A stretch of DNA of 23,678 nt from Candidatus Saccharimonadota bacterium (GCA_020428265.1 JAGQND010000004.1:1-23678); one strand, 5' to 3'. Positions 7,760 to 16,081 are shown, counted from the stretch's first letter. A program made the numbers and translations. Notes: generated by a model not told the origin, from the letters alone.

Positions 7760-9190
7760 ATGAACGCAAAACTTGAAGCCAAACTAAAAAAGCTTCCATC
7801 GGCGCCTGGGGTGTATTTTCACAAAAGCAAAGACGGCGAGATTATTTATGTTGGCAAGGCAGCGGTGCTCAAAAACCGTGTGCGACAATATTTTCAAACT
7901 GGTGCGTCGGCTATGCAGCGTATGGATACAAAAACCCGTGCGTTAGTAGCCGAAATTTATGACACCGATTGGACGGAAACTGAGAGTGAGATAGATGCTC
8001 TATTTCTAGAATCCGAAATGGTGAAACGCTATATGCCGCGCTACAATATATTACTGCGTGACGATAAATCACAAATGTACGTGCGTATAGACATGAAGAG
8101 TGAGTGGCCGCATGTCAGCTTTACGCGCAACCCAGCTGACGATAACGCAGAGTATTATGGCCCGTACTATAACGGGTTTGCGGTGCGCAAAGCTTTGCGG
8201 TATTTGCGGCGAATTTTTCCATACTACGTAAAGACGCCAAAGGCTGGTGAGCGCGCGGATTTGTATGCGCATATAGGCTTGAGTCCTACGCCTGGTACAA
8301 CTAGCGATGAGTATAAAGCCTCACTCAGAAGACTAATTAAATATTTGGAGGGCGGCCGCAAAACTATAACTCGCGAGCTAGAAAAAGAAATGCAGCAAGC
8401 TGCTAAAAATCAAGAATTTGAGGCGGCTGCACGACTGCGAAATCGGCTGCGAGATTTGGCGGAACTACAGCGTCGCATAATGTTTGGTGATAGCGAATTT
8501 ATGAATATTAGCAAAGACATGGCGGTGGCACGCTTAGCGGATATATTGCAGCTACCCAAAATACCGGCGCGTATAGAGGCTTATGATATAAGTCATATGA
8601 GTGGTGCCCAGGTGGTGGCGAGTATGGTAGTGTTTAGTAACGGTGTGAGCAACCGTAGCGAGTATAGGAAGTTTAAGCTGACTGAAAAAAACGATGATAC
8701 TGGCAATATGCGCGAGACTCTGATTCGTCGACTTAAACACCTAAAAGACTGGGGTAAACCAGACTTGGTGGTAATAGACGGTGGGCTGCCTCAGCTTGGT
8801 GCTGTGGCTGACTTATTGCGTGCCGAAAACATAGCATACGTAGGGCGCAATAAAAGCGGCAACCATAGTCATAGTGTAGGCGTGCAGCTGATGGTTCCTG
8901 GGGGAGATGTATACGAAACATTGGCGCTAGATTCCGGAGACCATGTGGCGCGACTAATTGCGCGCCTGGACGAAGAGGCGCATAGATTTGCAGTGAGTTA
9001 CCATACTACCTTGAAACGTCAAAAACAAACGGCTAGCGACTTAGAGGAAATACCCGGTATTGGCCCAGCTACGCGGCGTAAGCTTATACGAGCTTTCGGT
9101 AGTCTGCGTGCTGTAAAAAACGCTACATATGCGCAGCTCGTGGAAGTGCTTGGCGAGTCGCGCGCGGCCAAGCTAAAGCCATATTTGTGA
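7760..9190 (+). CDS. uvrC: UvrABC excinuclease subunit C, compact and cysteine-free
   Basis: UvrC makes both incisions in nucleotide excision repair. The GIY-YIG nuclease is at residues 15-95 (G-V-Y-F-H-K, then I-I-Y-V-G-K-A), the UVR helix pair that contacts UvrB at about 203-237, and the RNase H-like domain at about 268-415 with Asp276 (Y-D-I-S-H), Asp340 (V-I-D-G-G) and His408 (D-E-E-A-H-R-F). Helix-hairpin-helix repeats end the protein (I-P-G-I-G-P, 431-436). At 476 residues it is about 130 shorter than the E. coli enzyme. The region around 155-185, which holds the clustered cysteines in most UvrC proteins, has none, and the whole protein contains no cysteine. The ATG is 8 nt after a -10 hexamer. 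The aminopeptidase gene follows after 12 nt. Confidence 0.95.
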   Translation: MNAKLEAKLKKLPSAPGVYFHKSKDGEIIYVGKAAVLKNRVRQYFQTGASAMQRMDTKTRALVAEIYDTDWTETESEIDALFLESEMVKRYMPRYNILLRDDKSQMYVRIDMKSEWPHVSFTRNPADDNAEYYGPYYNGFAVRKALRYLRRIFPYYVKTPKAGERADLYAHIGLSPTPGTTSDEYKASLRRLIKYLEGGRKTITRELEKEMQQAAKNQEFEAAARLRNRLRDLAELQRRIMFGDSEFMNISKDMAVARLADILQLPKIPARIEAYDISHMSGAQVVASMVVFSNGVSNRSEYRKFKLTEKNDDTGNMRETLIRRLKHLKDWGKPDLVVIDGGLPQLGAVADLLRAENIAYVGRNKSGNHSHSVGVQLMVPGGDVYETLALDSGDHVARLIARLDEEAHRFAVSYHTTLKRQKQTASDLEEIPGIGPATRRKLIRAFGSLRAVKNATYAQLVEVLGESRAAKLKPYL

Positions 9191-9194
9191 TAAT
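9187..9194 (+). promoter_or_regulatory. Probable -10 of the M24 peptidase gene, overlapping the uvrC stop
   Basis: GATAAT (9189-9194) with a TG two bases upstream overlaps the uvrC stop codon TGA (9188-9190) and ends 8 nt before the ATG at 9203. No Shine-Dalgarno precedes that ATG. Confidence 0.5.
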
Positions 9195-9202
9195 CTATAT
9201 AT

Positions 9203-10417
9203 ATGACAGGTCTTGATAATTCTTTTTTTGCTGGCAATCGCGAGCGTGTATACGACGCGCTCAAGGGAGGGCTACTAGTAGTACCTGCATATACTAATAT
9301 GCAGCGTAGCAATGATACTTCGTTTCGCTTCGAGCAAGAAGCTAACTTTTGGTATTTGACGGGCATAGATTACCCTGACTGGTGGCTGTTTATGGACGGC
9401 AAGCGTCGCAAAGCGTGGTTAGTGGCGCCACATGTAAATGATATACATCATGTGTTTGATGGTAGCTTGAACGCTGAGGAGGCAACTAAGATTAGTGGTA
9501 TAACTGAAGTTATGGATAGGCAGTCGGCCGATATGTGGCTGCGACAAGCGGCGCGTGCTCACCAGCTGGTTTATACTGTAGGTGTGCCATTTGGGTCTGA
9601 GTATTTTGACTTTACGCTGAACCCGGTTACGCGCGAAATGGAAGATAAATTAAAGCGGATATTTACTACGGTTCGTAGTTTTAATTTAGAGCTTGCTCGG
9701 CTTCGCGCTATTAAGCAGCCAGCCGAAATAAAAATGATGCAAAAAGCTATAGATATAACTATTGCTGGATATAAAAGAATAAAGTCCGAGATAAATAATT
9801 ATAAATATGAGTATGAAATTGAAGCAGATCTTACTCATGAATTTAGGCGTTTGGGTGCAATTGGGCATGCTTATGATCCCATAGTTGCGTATGGTGAAAA
9901 TGCTTGCACCGTACATTATATTCGCAATGATTCTAAGGTTAAAAAGGGGAATTTTGTATTGTTTGATGTAGCTGCAAAATACGGTGGCTATTCGGCTGAT
10001 ATATCTCGTACATATATAGTAGGCGAGCCTACCGCTCGGCAGCGTGCCGTACATGGTGCGGTGCAAGTTGCTCACGAGCGTATCATTAGCCTCGTGAAGC
10101 CAGGGCTTAGTTTGCATGAATACTTTGGCAAAAGTGATGAAATAATGCAGGGTGCGCTAGTGGAGCTTGGACTTATGCAGCCTGGCGACAACGAAGCGTA
10201 TCGTAAGTATTTCCCACACTCAATTAGCCATGGTCTTGGTATAGATGTGCATGATGCTTTGGGTAGGCCAGATAAATTCCTACCTGGTATGGTTTTTACG
10301 ATAGAGCCGGGTATATACATATCAGAGGAAAAAATAGGTGTGCGTATAGAAGATGACATACTGGTGACCGAGACAGGCCACAAAAACATGAGTAAAAAGC
10401 TATCTACGGACATGTAG
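9203..10417 (+). CDS. pepP: Xaa-Pro aminopeptidase, M24B family
   Basis: This 404-residue metallopeptidase removes N-terminal residues that precede proline. Residues 1-150 form the creatinase-like N-terminal domain (F-E-Q-E-A-N-F-W-Y-L-T-G). The pita-bread catalytic domain follows with the five expected metal ligands: Asp255 and Asp266 (F-D-V-A, S-A-D-I-S-R), His343 (I-S-H-G-L-G), Glu368 (T-I-E-P-G) and Glu383 (R-I-E-D-D). No signal peptide is seen, so it is probably cytoplasmic and may finish the breakdown of imported peptides, which fits the peptide-binding protein encoded nearby. The segment from about 9720 to 9860 is more A+T-rich than the rest of the gene. The start is leaderless by its -10 spacing. 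Confidence 0.93.
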   Translation: MTGLDNSFFAGNRERVYDALKGGLLVVPAYTNMQRSNDTSFRFEQEANFWYLTGIDYPDWWLFMDGKRRKAWLVAPHVNDIHHVFDGSLNAEEATKISGITEVMDRQSADMWLRQAARAHQLVYTVGVPFGSEYFDFTLNPVTREMEDKLKRIFTTVRSFNLELARLRAIKQPAEIKMMQKAIDITIAGYKRIKSEINNYKYEYEIEADLTHEFRRLGAIGHAYDPIVAYGENACTVHYIRNDSKVKKGNFVLFDVAAKYGGYSADISRTYIVGEPTARQRAVHGAVQVAHERIISLVKPGLSLHEYFGKSDEIMQGALVELGLMQPGDNEAYRKYFPHSISHGLGIDVHDALGRPDKFLPGMVFTIEPGIYISEEKIGVRIEDDILVTETGHKNMSKKLSTDM

Positions 10418-10419
10418 TG

Positions 10420-10425
10420 TATAAT
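10420..10425 (+). promoter_or_regulatory. -10 element of the holin-like gene
   Basis: TATAAT (10420-10425) lies directly after the pepP stop and ends 10 nt before the ATG at 10436. There is no Shine-Dalgarno. Confidence 0.55.
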
Positions 10426-10435
10426 AGGGTTAATA

Positions 10436-10825
10436 ATGCGAAAACAGTTTGGTATATTTTTAGTTAGGTGGGTGCTTAATTCATTTGGCCTATGGGTAGC
10501 CGTGCGACTACTTGGTACTGGCTATAGTGATGCCGAGGTAAATGCTGGCTTTGGTTTGTTCCTGATTGCGGGCTTAATATTTTCTGTTATTAATTCTATT
10601 TTGCGCCCTGTAGTCGTTATACTATCACTTCCGGCTATTCTCATCACTCTTGGCTTATTTGTATTAGTGGTCAATGGTATTATGGTTTACATATCTTTGC
10701 GCTTAGTACCTGGTCTACACATGACATTCTGGCACTCAATTTTAACCGGAATGATACTAAGTCTGGTAAACTATATAGTAAGTAGTGCGATGGAACTTCG
10801 CGCACAAAAAAGGGAGAAAGTATGA
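10436..10825 (+). CDS. Phage holin family 4 / YvlD-like four-helix membrane protein
   Basis: This 129-residue protein has four hydrophobic helices. The segment N-S-I-L-R-P-V-V-V-I-L-S-L-P followed by L-I-T-L-G-L-F and V-V-N-G-I is diagnostic of the PF04020 family (mycobacteriophage-type holin, YvlD). Despite the name, chromosomal members are not clearly lytic and their role is unknown. The C-terminus is a short charged tail (L-R-A-Q-K-R-E-K-V). The TGA stop overlaps the secG ATG by 4 nt (ATGA), so the two genes are translationally coupled. Confidence 0.82.
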   Translation: MRKQFGIFLVRWVLNSFGLWVAVRLLGTGYSDAEVNAGFGLFLIAGLIFSVINSILRPVVVILSLPAILITLGLFVLVVNGIMVYISLRLVPGLHMTFWHSILTGMILSLVNYIVSSAMELRAQKREKV

Positions 10826-11049
10826 CAATAGATTCAGTTTTGCAGTTTATAACACTCGCGTCAGGTATTTTAGCTGTTGTTTGTATATTACTCCAGCAAC
10901 GTGGCGCTAGCCTGGGTGCTGGTTTTGGTAGCTCTGGCGAGCTATTTACTACTAGGCGCGGCCTAGACAAAAACTTATATGAAGCGACTATAGTGCTTGT
11001 TGTGTTTTTTATACTATCAATTCTAGCGGGATTACTACTGCCGGCATAG
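10822..11049 (+). CDS. secG: Preprotein translocase subunit SecG
   Basis: SecG is the small SecYEG channel subunit that supports protein export. The 75-residue protein has two transmembrane helices joined by the conserved loop L-L-Q-Q-R-G-A-S-L-G-A-G-F-G-S, followed by F-T-T-R-R-G-L-D-K before the second helix. A Shine-Dalgarno (AGGGAG) lies inside the end of the upstream gene, with a 4-nt stop-start overlap. A membrane-anchored binding protein that needs export follows after 15 nt. Confidence 0.92.
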   Translation: MTIDSVLQFITLASGILAVVCILLQQRGASLGAGFGSSGELFTTRRGLDKNLYEATIVLVVFFILSILAGLLLPA

Positions 11050-11064
11050 CAGAGGCTCTCTGAT

Positions 11065-12843
11065 ATGGACGAGAAATCGGGGTGGAAAAAATTCGAGCTG
11101 AAAAAACGCTCACGCAAGATTAAAACTCATGCTCGTCGCCTAGAAAAGGCTACTACTAAACACGCCCATAGGTTTCTAGTCAAAAAGTGGGATAAAATCC
11201 AGGAAGTACGCTTGCATATATTCTTTTGGTTAGCTGGCGTAGGCATACTGATAGCTATAGTTGGCGTGCAGATGATATGGTTTCAAAAAAGCTATGTTAC
11301 TACTGCGTCGGTACCTGGTGGTACGTACGCTGAGGCTATTAAGGGTCCGGTGCAATCTTTGAATCCGCTTTTTGCTAAGTCGCCAGCTGAGCTTTCGGCA
11401 AGCAGGCTTTTGTTTTCGTCTTTATATTCGTTTGATTCCTCGGGTCACTTGCGTGGTGATTTGGCTACGGCTATACGCGACGAGGGTGACAAAGTGTTTA
11501 CCGTGAAGCTTCGCAATGACGCTAGGTGGCATGATGGTAAGCCTGTTACGGCTGATGATGTGGTATTTACTGTAGACCTCATGCGCAATAGCTCTACTCA
11601 CGCTGTGATGTATTCTAGTTGGCAGCGCATAGTGGCTGATAAGGTAGATAAAAACACCGTGAAGTTTACGCTACCTGCTACGTACGCAGCGTTTCAGCAG
11701 GCACTTACATTTGGTGTATTGCCTAAACATATTTTGAAAGACGTTAAGCCGTCGACCCTGCAGGAATCATCTTATAGCACCAATCCTATAGGCAGTGGGC
11801 CGTTTAAGTTGCGTTTGCTACAAGTGGTAAGTGAGACAACGGACCGCAAGATAGTACATATGGATGCAAATACCGATTATTATGCTGGGCGACCAAAGTT
11901 AGATAAGTTTTTGCTGCAAGTGTATAGAGACAGTGATAGTATAGAGCGTGCTCTTATAACTGGTGAAGTGAATGGGGCAAGCGACTTAAATAGTGAAGTT
12001 GCCAGTAGGTTGCATACTGATAGATACAATATAGTAACCAAACCAGTAAATAGTGGCGTGTATGCGATATTTAACAATATGCAGGAAACCCTAAAAGACG
12101 TAAAGGTGCGCAAGGCTCTACGCGAAGCAACAAATACAGCCGAAATTCGTGAGAAGATTTACGGCAACCCGCCTGAGTTATATTTGCCATTTGTCGCAAG
12201 GCTCGTACCTAGCTCTGGAGATTATGTAGCGCCAGACTGGAATACTCTACATGCAGCTATGGAGCTTGACGAAGCGGGTTATAAAATTAAAAACGGCGTG
12301 CGAATGGACAAAAACGGGCAAGAGCTGAAACTTCGTTTGGTAACACGCAAAAATAGTGATTTTGAAAACGTAGCTAAAATGTTAGCAAGTCAATGGCGAC
12401 GCGTGGGTGTGCAAGTTGATGTACGCGTAATAGATACCAACGACCCTACGCAAAACTACTCTACGGATATAGTGAAACAGCATAACTACGATGTACTAGT
12501 AGACGAAATGGTGATGGGGGGCGACCCAGACGTATATACGTACTGGCACACTAAGGGCAACTTGAACTTGGCTGGCTATAGTAGCGAGTTGAGTGATGAT
12601 GACTTAGCAAGTGCGCGTACAACTAGCGACGAGGTGCTGCGCAATGCCAAGTATTTAGCATTTGCCAAGCACTGGATTGCGGACGCTCCTGCCATAGGCT
12701 TATACCAGTCGGTGTTTGTGTATGCGCATACCAAATCTACACGTACTATTGAGCCTGACGAAGTGATAGTTAGCCCTGATAAGCACTACTCCAACGTACT
12801 ATATTGGACGTCCAATAAAGGATCTGTATACAAAACACCATAG
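11065..12843 (+). CDS. ABC-type peptide-binding protein, membrane-anchored (SBP family 5)
   Basis: This 592-residue protein is a family 5 solute-binding protein (DppA/OppA fold). The first 48 residues are strongly basic and cytoplasmic, one transmembrane helix spans about 50-73, and the rest is outside. There is no lipobox, so it is anchored by the helix and not by lipid, which is unusual for this class. The binding domain shows L-N-P-L-F near the start of the fold, W-H-D-G-K-P-V-T-A-D-D-V-V-F-T, and N-P-I-G-S-G-P-F-K-L, all standard for the family. No permease or ATPase gene is adjacent in the window. A Shine-Dalgarno-like AGAGG (11051-11055) precedes the ATG. It sits in a run with secG. Confidence 0.9.
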   Translation: MDEKSGWKKFELKKRSRKIKTHARRLEKATTKHAHRFLVKKWDKIQEVRLHIFFWLAGVGILIAIVGVQMIWFQKSYVTTASVPGGTYAEAIKGPVQSLNPLFAKSPAELSASRLLFSSLYSFDSSGHLRGDLATAIRDEGDKVFTVKLRNDARWHDGKPVTADDVVFTVDLMRNSSTHAVMYSSWQRIVADKVDKNTVKFTLPATYAAFQQALTFGVLPKHILKDVKPSTLQESSYSTNPIGSGPFKLRLLQVVSETTDRKIVHMDANTDYYAGRPKLDKFLLQVYRDSDSIERALITGEVNGASDLNSEVASRLHTDRYNIVTKPVNSGVYAIFNNMQETLKDVKVRKALREATNTAEIREKIYGNPPELYLPFVARLVPSSGDYVAPDWNTLHAAMELDEAGYKIKNGVRMDKNGQELKLRLVTRKNSDFENVAKMLASQWRRVGVQVDVRVIDTNDPTQNYSTDIVKQHNYDVLVDEMVMGGDPDVYTYWHTKGNLNLAGYSSELSDDDLASARTTSDEVLRNAKYLAFAKHWIADAPAIGLYQSVFVYAHTKSTRTIEPDEVIVSPDKHYSNVLYWTSNKGSVYKTP

Positions 12844-12852
12844 CTATAAAAT

Positions 12853-12872
12853 GATATAGTAGGGTAAAGGAG
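12853..12872 (+). promoter_or_regulatory. Extended -10 and Shine-Dalgarno of the GH125 gene
   Basis: TGATATAGT has its hexamer at 12855-12860. AAAGGAG (12866-12872) lies 4 nt before the ATG at 12877. The leader would be about 10 nt long. Confidence 0.55.
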
Positions 12873-12876
12873 TTTT

Positions 12877-14262
12877 ATGGCCGATTTACCTAGAGATTTT
12901 TCACACTTAAATACGCGACCAGCTGAAAACGAAAGATTGTTTAAAAGCGAAGCGATAGAAGACGTTATAAATGATGTGTCGGAGCGGATTGCCGACTCGG
13001 ACATTCGTAGAATGTTTCGCCAGTGTTTGCCGAACACACTCGATACCACTACATATGTACGCGAAGATGCGGAGGGTAAGCCTGATACATTTATAGTTAC
13101 GGGTGATATACCAGCTATGTGGTTGCGTGATTCTACCAATCAAGTTTGGCCGTACTTGCGGTTTGCACGGCGAGAAGCTAAGCTTCAGAGCATGCTTGCA
13201 GGCGTAGTAATGCGCCAAGTAAAATCTGTAAATATCGATCCTTACGCCAATGCTTTTGTAGACCCATATGTAGATAACCCGCCTAAAACTCCGCACTGGC
13301 CGCATGGCAATGAGTGGCACTCTGGCGTATGGGAACGCAAATATGAGCTGGATAGTTTGGCGGCGTTTTTGCGTTTAAGCAATGGGTACTACGAAGCAAC
13401 GGGTGACGTGCAGCCGTTTGATAGTGACTGGCGTAGGGCTGTTGAGTCTACACTACGCGTGATAGAAAATGAACAGGCGACCATGACGTACGCCAATGTA
13501 GATACAATTCACCGTGCAACTATGCCAAATGGCGAAGCTTTTCCGGCGAGTCAACTACGTGGACTGGGGCACCCCGCTAAATATACGGGCATGAGTCGTA
13601 ATATGTTTAGGCCGTCCGATGACGAGGCAATACTACCCTATCATATACCGGCAAATGCCATGACTTACGTGGCGCTTGGTGGGCTAGCAAAAGTCTTAGA
13701 CGTAAGTGGTAATAGTGACTTAAATATTCGTGTATCTAAGCTCGCTGAAAAAATAGACGAAGGCGTGAAGTTTCATGGCAATGTATATGTTCCAGGTCAT
13801 GAAAAAATGTATGCTTACGAAGTAGATGGTCGCGGTTCGCAGTTACTGATGGACGATCCAAATGTACCAAGCTTACTAAGCTTGCCATATTTGGGATATG
13901 GCGATAAAAATTCAAAACTATACCGCAACACTCGTGACTATATATTGAGCGACGATAATCCGTACTATGCACGCGGAAAATGGAGTGGCTTAACTAGTCC
14001 ACATACTGGTGAGATGTCACATTTTTGGCCGATAGCTACTATAATGCAAGCGCTAACGAGCGATAGCGACAGCGAAATACGAGAGTGTCTAAAAACACTT
14101 AAAGAAACACACGACGGAACGTATTTTGTGCACGAGAGTATAAATGTAAATGACGGCAGCGATTATACGCGGCCATGGTTCGGCTGGGCAAACACACTTT
14201 TTGGTGAGCTTATACTTGACCTAGCTGAGCGTAAACCTGAACTGCTTAGTGAAAAGTTTTAG
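12877..14262 (+). CDS. Glycoside hydrolase family 125, exo-alpha-1,6-mannosidase
   Basis: GH125 enzymes are metal-independent exo-alpha-mannosidases, usually acting on alpha-1,6 linkages. Conserved blocks are M-F-R-Q-C-L-P-N-T-L-D-T-T (about residues 46-58), F-I-V-T-G-D-I-P-A-M-W-L-R-D-S (72-86), K-Y-E-L-D-S-L-A-A-F-L (about 159-169), G-M-S-R-N-M-F-R-P-S-D-D (about 238-249) and S-D-Y-T-R-P-W-F-G-W-A-N. The Asp of W-L-R-D-S and a downstream Glu are in the positions expected for catalysis. At 461 residues it is full length. No signal peptide is seen, so it would act inside the cell on imported oligosaccharides unless exported in another way. hemH follows after 18 nt. Confidence 0.92.
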   Translation: MADLPRDFSHLNTRPAENERLFKSEAIEDVINDVSERIADSDIRRMFRQCLPNTLDTTTYVREDAEGKPDTFIVTGDIPAMWLRDSTNQVWPYLRFARREAKLQSMLAGVVMRQVKSVNIDPYANAFVDPYVDNPPKTPHWPHGNEWHSGVWERKYELDSLAAFLRLSNGYYEATGDVQPFDSDWRRAVESTLRVIENEQATMTYANVDTIHRATMPNGEAFPASQLRGLGHPAKYTGMSRNMFRPSDDEAILPYHIPANAMTYVALGGLAKVLDVSGNSDLNIRVSKLAEKIDEGVKFHGNVYVPGHEKMYAYEVDGRGSQLLMDDPNVPSLLSLPYLGYGDKNSKLYRNTRDYILSDDNPYYARGKWSGLTSPHTGEMSHFWPIATIMQALTSDSDSEIRECLKTLKETHDGTYFVHESINVNDGSDYTRPWFGWANTLFGELILDLAERKPELLSEKF

Positions 14263-14264
14263 AT

Positions 14265-14272
14265 GCTATAAT
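14265..14272 (+). promoter_or_regulatory. Extended -10 promoter of hemH
   Basis: TGCTATAAT (hexamer 14267-14272) starts just after the GH125 stop and ends 8 nt before the hemH ATG. No Shine-Dalgarno is present. Confidence 0.65.
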
Positions 14273-14280
14273 AGACCATA

Positions 14281-15285
14281 ATGAGTTCTCAAAAAATCGG
14301 CGTAATCGTCGCCCAAGTTGGCACGCCAGAAGCACCGACGAAAAAAGCATTATACCCATACTTAAAAAAATTTTTATCGGACGACCGTATGATAGACGCT
14401 CCGCGATGGGTGTGGCTGCCCATACTACATGGCATAATCTTGCGTACGCGCCCGGCTAAAATTGCTAAGCATTATGCCGACATATGGACACGTCGTGGCT
14501 CGCCGCTACTAGACATGTCGCAAAAACAAGTTGCCGGCATACAAAAACGCCTTGGTAAAAATTTTGATGTGGTGCTTGGCTTTGCCTATGTAGAGCCAAG
14601 TATGGAATCGGCCATGGAGCATTTTGAAAAGCAGGGCATATCACGTATTATTGTGCTGCCGATGTTTCCGCAATATTCTACCACTACCACGGCGTCTATA
14701 TACGACGAAATTATGCTACATGCACTCGGGCGCAAAAAACGTGGCGGCAAACCTGTCAAAAAATATTCGCCAGCACTTAGTTTTATACCACCGTTTTATG
14801 ATGATAAAGAGTACATAAAAATCCTTGCTACGAACTTGAAAAAGCAAATAGCCAAACTCAAACACAAGCCGAGCCGTATAATGATAAGCTACCACGGCAT
14901 ACCCAAGCGCTATGCCGAAGAGGGCGACCCGTACCCGCAGCAGTGCGACGAAACCACCAAGCAGCTTGTAAAAGCTATGGGCTGGAAAGATGGCTACTAT
15001 ATGCAAACTTATCAGTCGCGTTTTGGACGTGCGGAGTGGTTGCAGCCGTACACGCAAGTGGAGCTGCCCGAGTGGGTGAAGGCGGGTGAAGAATACCCGT
15101 ATATTGTGTCGCCTGGCTTTACAACTGATTGCCTAGAAACTATACACGAGTTAGGTATGGAAGCTGAAGAGCTTATAGAAGGAGCTGGCGGAAATCCAGC
15201 CAGCTTGCAGCGCGCGCATTGTCTCAATGATGACCCAGTATGGCTAGATTACCTAGCGCAAAAGATTAAAAATATTGCGGGTTAA
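14281..15285 (+). CDS. hemH: Ferrochelatase
   Basis: Ferrochelatase inserts ferrous iron into a porphyrin to finish heme or coproheme synthesis. The 334-residue protein has the N-terminal I-G-V-I-V-A-Q-V-G-T-P, the Y-L-K-K-F-L-S-D-D-R region, L-P-M-F-P-Q-Y-S-T-T-T (126-136), the metal-binding His205 in S-Y-H-G-I-P-K-R-Y, and Glu286 in F-T-T-D-C-L-E-T-I-H-E. Length and motifs are full. No other heme-pathway gene is in the window, so either the porphyrin is scavenged or the pathway lies elsewhere. The gene is convergent with the ZIP transporter and their stop codons abut with no gap. The -10 is 8 nt before the ATG. Confidence 0.95.
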   Translation: MSSQKIGVIVAQVGTPEAPTKKALYPYLKKFLSDDRMIDAPRWVWLPILHGIILRTRPAKIAKHYADIWTRRGSPLLDMSQKQVAGIQKRLGKNFDVVLGFAYVEPSMESAMEHFEKQGISRIIVLPMFPQYSTTTTASIYDEIMLHALGRKKRGGKPVKKYSPALSFIPPFYDDKEYIKILATNLKKQIAKLKHKPSRIMISYHGIPKRYAEEGDPYPQQCDETTKQLVKAMGWKDGYYMQTYQSRFGRAEWLQPYTQVELPEWVKAGEEYPYIVSPGFTTDCLETIHELGMEAEELIEGAGGNPASLQRAHCLNDDPVWLDYLAQKIKNIAG

Positions 15286-16014
15286 CTACTCGGCGAAATG
15301 CGTGATAACTAACATGGTAGCTGCACCTAGGAAGGTGAGAAGCAAGCTAAGTATGCCGGACTTTTTGCCGTGTGCTTGGGGCAATATATTACTAGCTGCT
15401 ATGTACATTAGTACACCTGCGAAGAATCCTAGGTAGAGTGTTAGTATAGATTCTGGCAAGTTGATAAATAGGCTTACTAGGCCGCCAAGTATTGGCATAG
15501 CTACAACTATGAGTAGTAGCTGCTTGATACGCGCCATTTTATTGCCGTGAAAAATCATAAAGCTGGTTGTGTCAAAGCCATCGGCAAAGCGGTGTCCTAT
15601 GACAGCTAGTGCTACTACGTAGCCAACTTCCGGGCTTACCTGAAACGCTACACCGATACTTAGGCCATCTAGGAAACTGTGTCCGGCAAGCGCGACTGCG
15701 CGTGCTATACCAAGGTTCGGGTGTTTGTGGGTTTTATACGACCCTTCGTCTGCTTCGTGTACTATGACGAATTTTTCTATGCCATGGAAAAATAGAAATC
15801 CCACGACGAATAGTATCATAGCCCACGTGATGTCTAGTCCTGATTTTTCGGCGCCTTCAAAAACTTCTGGTAGTAGGTCAAAGGCTACGAGTCCAAGGAT
15901 TAAGCCAGATGTTATGGACATGGCGATATGTAGTTTGTTGCGGCTGCGAATTGCGACGTATCCTCCTAGTAGTGCGCCGATGGCTGCTAGAATAGTCAAA
16001 AACAAAATTATCAT
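15286..16014 (-). CDS. ZIP family metal ion transporter
   Basis: This 242-residue protein has about eight hydrophobic helices and fits the ZIP (Zrt/Irt-like) family, which imports zinc, iron or manganese. The metal-site helices read L-A-G-H-S-F-L-D-G-L-S-I-G (helix 4) and V-I-G-H-R-F-A-D-G-F (helix 5), with His and Asp at the expected ligand positions. The loop before helix 4 is rich in His, Glu and Asp (V-H-E-A-D-E-G, K-T-H-K-H). Iron import would suit the convergent ferrochelatase, but the metal cannot be read from the sequence. The stop codon abuts that of hemH. Three half-sites of TTGCA type lie just upstream of the start (16045-16080). Confidence 0.88.
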   Translation of the reverse strand: MIILFLTILAAIGALLGGYVAIRSRNKLHIAMSITSGLILGLVAFDLLPEVFEGAEKSGLDITWAMILFVVGFLFFHGIEKFVIVHEADEGSYKTHKHPNLGIARAVALAGHSFLDGLSIGVAFQVSPEVGYVVALAVIGHRFADGFDTTSFMIFHGNKMARIKQLLLIVVAMPILGGLVSLFINLPESILTLYLGFFAGVLMYIAASNILPQAHGKKSGILSLLLTFLGAATMLVITHFAE

Positions 16015-16044
16015 AAGTGTATCTTAGAGTTATCTTATGTTTAT

Positions 16045-16080
16045 TGCAAATTTGTTGCAGTATGTAGAATTTTGCAACAA
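16045..16080. repeat. Palindromic TTGCA repeats between the ZIP and YdeI-type genes
   Basis: TTGTTGCA (16052-16059) and TGCAACAA (16073-16080) form an 8-bp inverted repeat. A nearer palindrome, TGCAA (16045-16049) with TTGCA (16055-16059), shares an arm. It starts 31 bp upstream of the ZIP start, so it could be an operator. It could also be a weak terminator for the YdeI-type gene transcribed leftward. Confidence 0.45.
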
Positions 16081-16081
16081 T

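Noticed and set aside
9720..9860. Mosaic recombination inside pepP from its A+T-rich stretch
   Set aside because: The protein motifs run through without a break, and the shift may be only a lysine- and isoleucine-rich segment.
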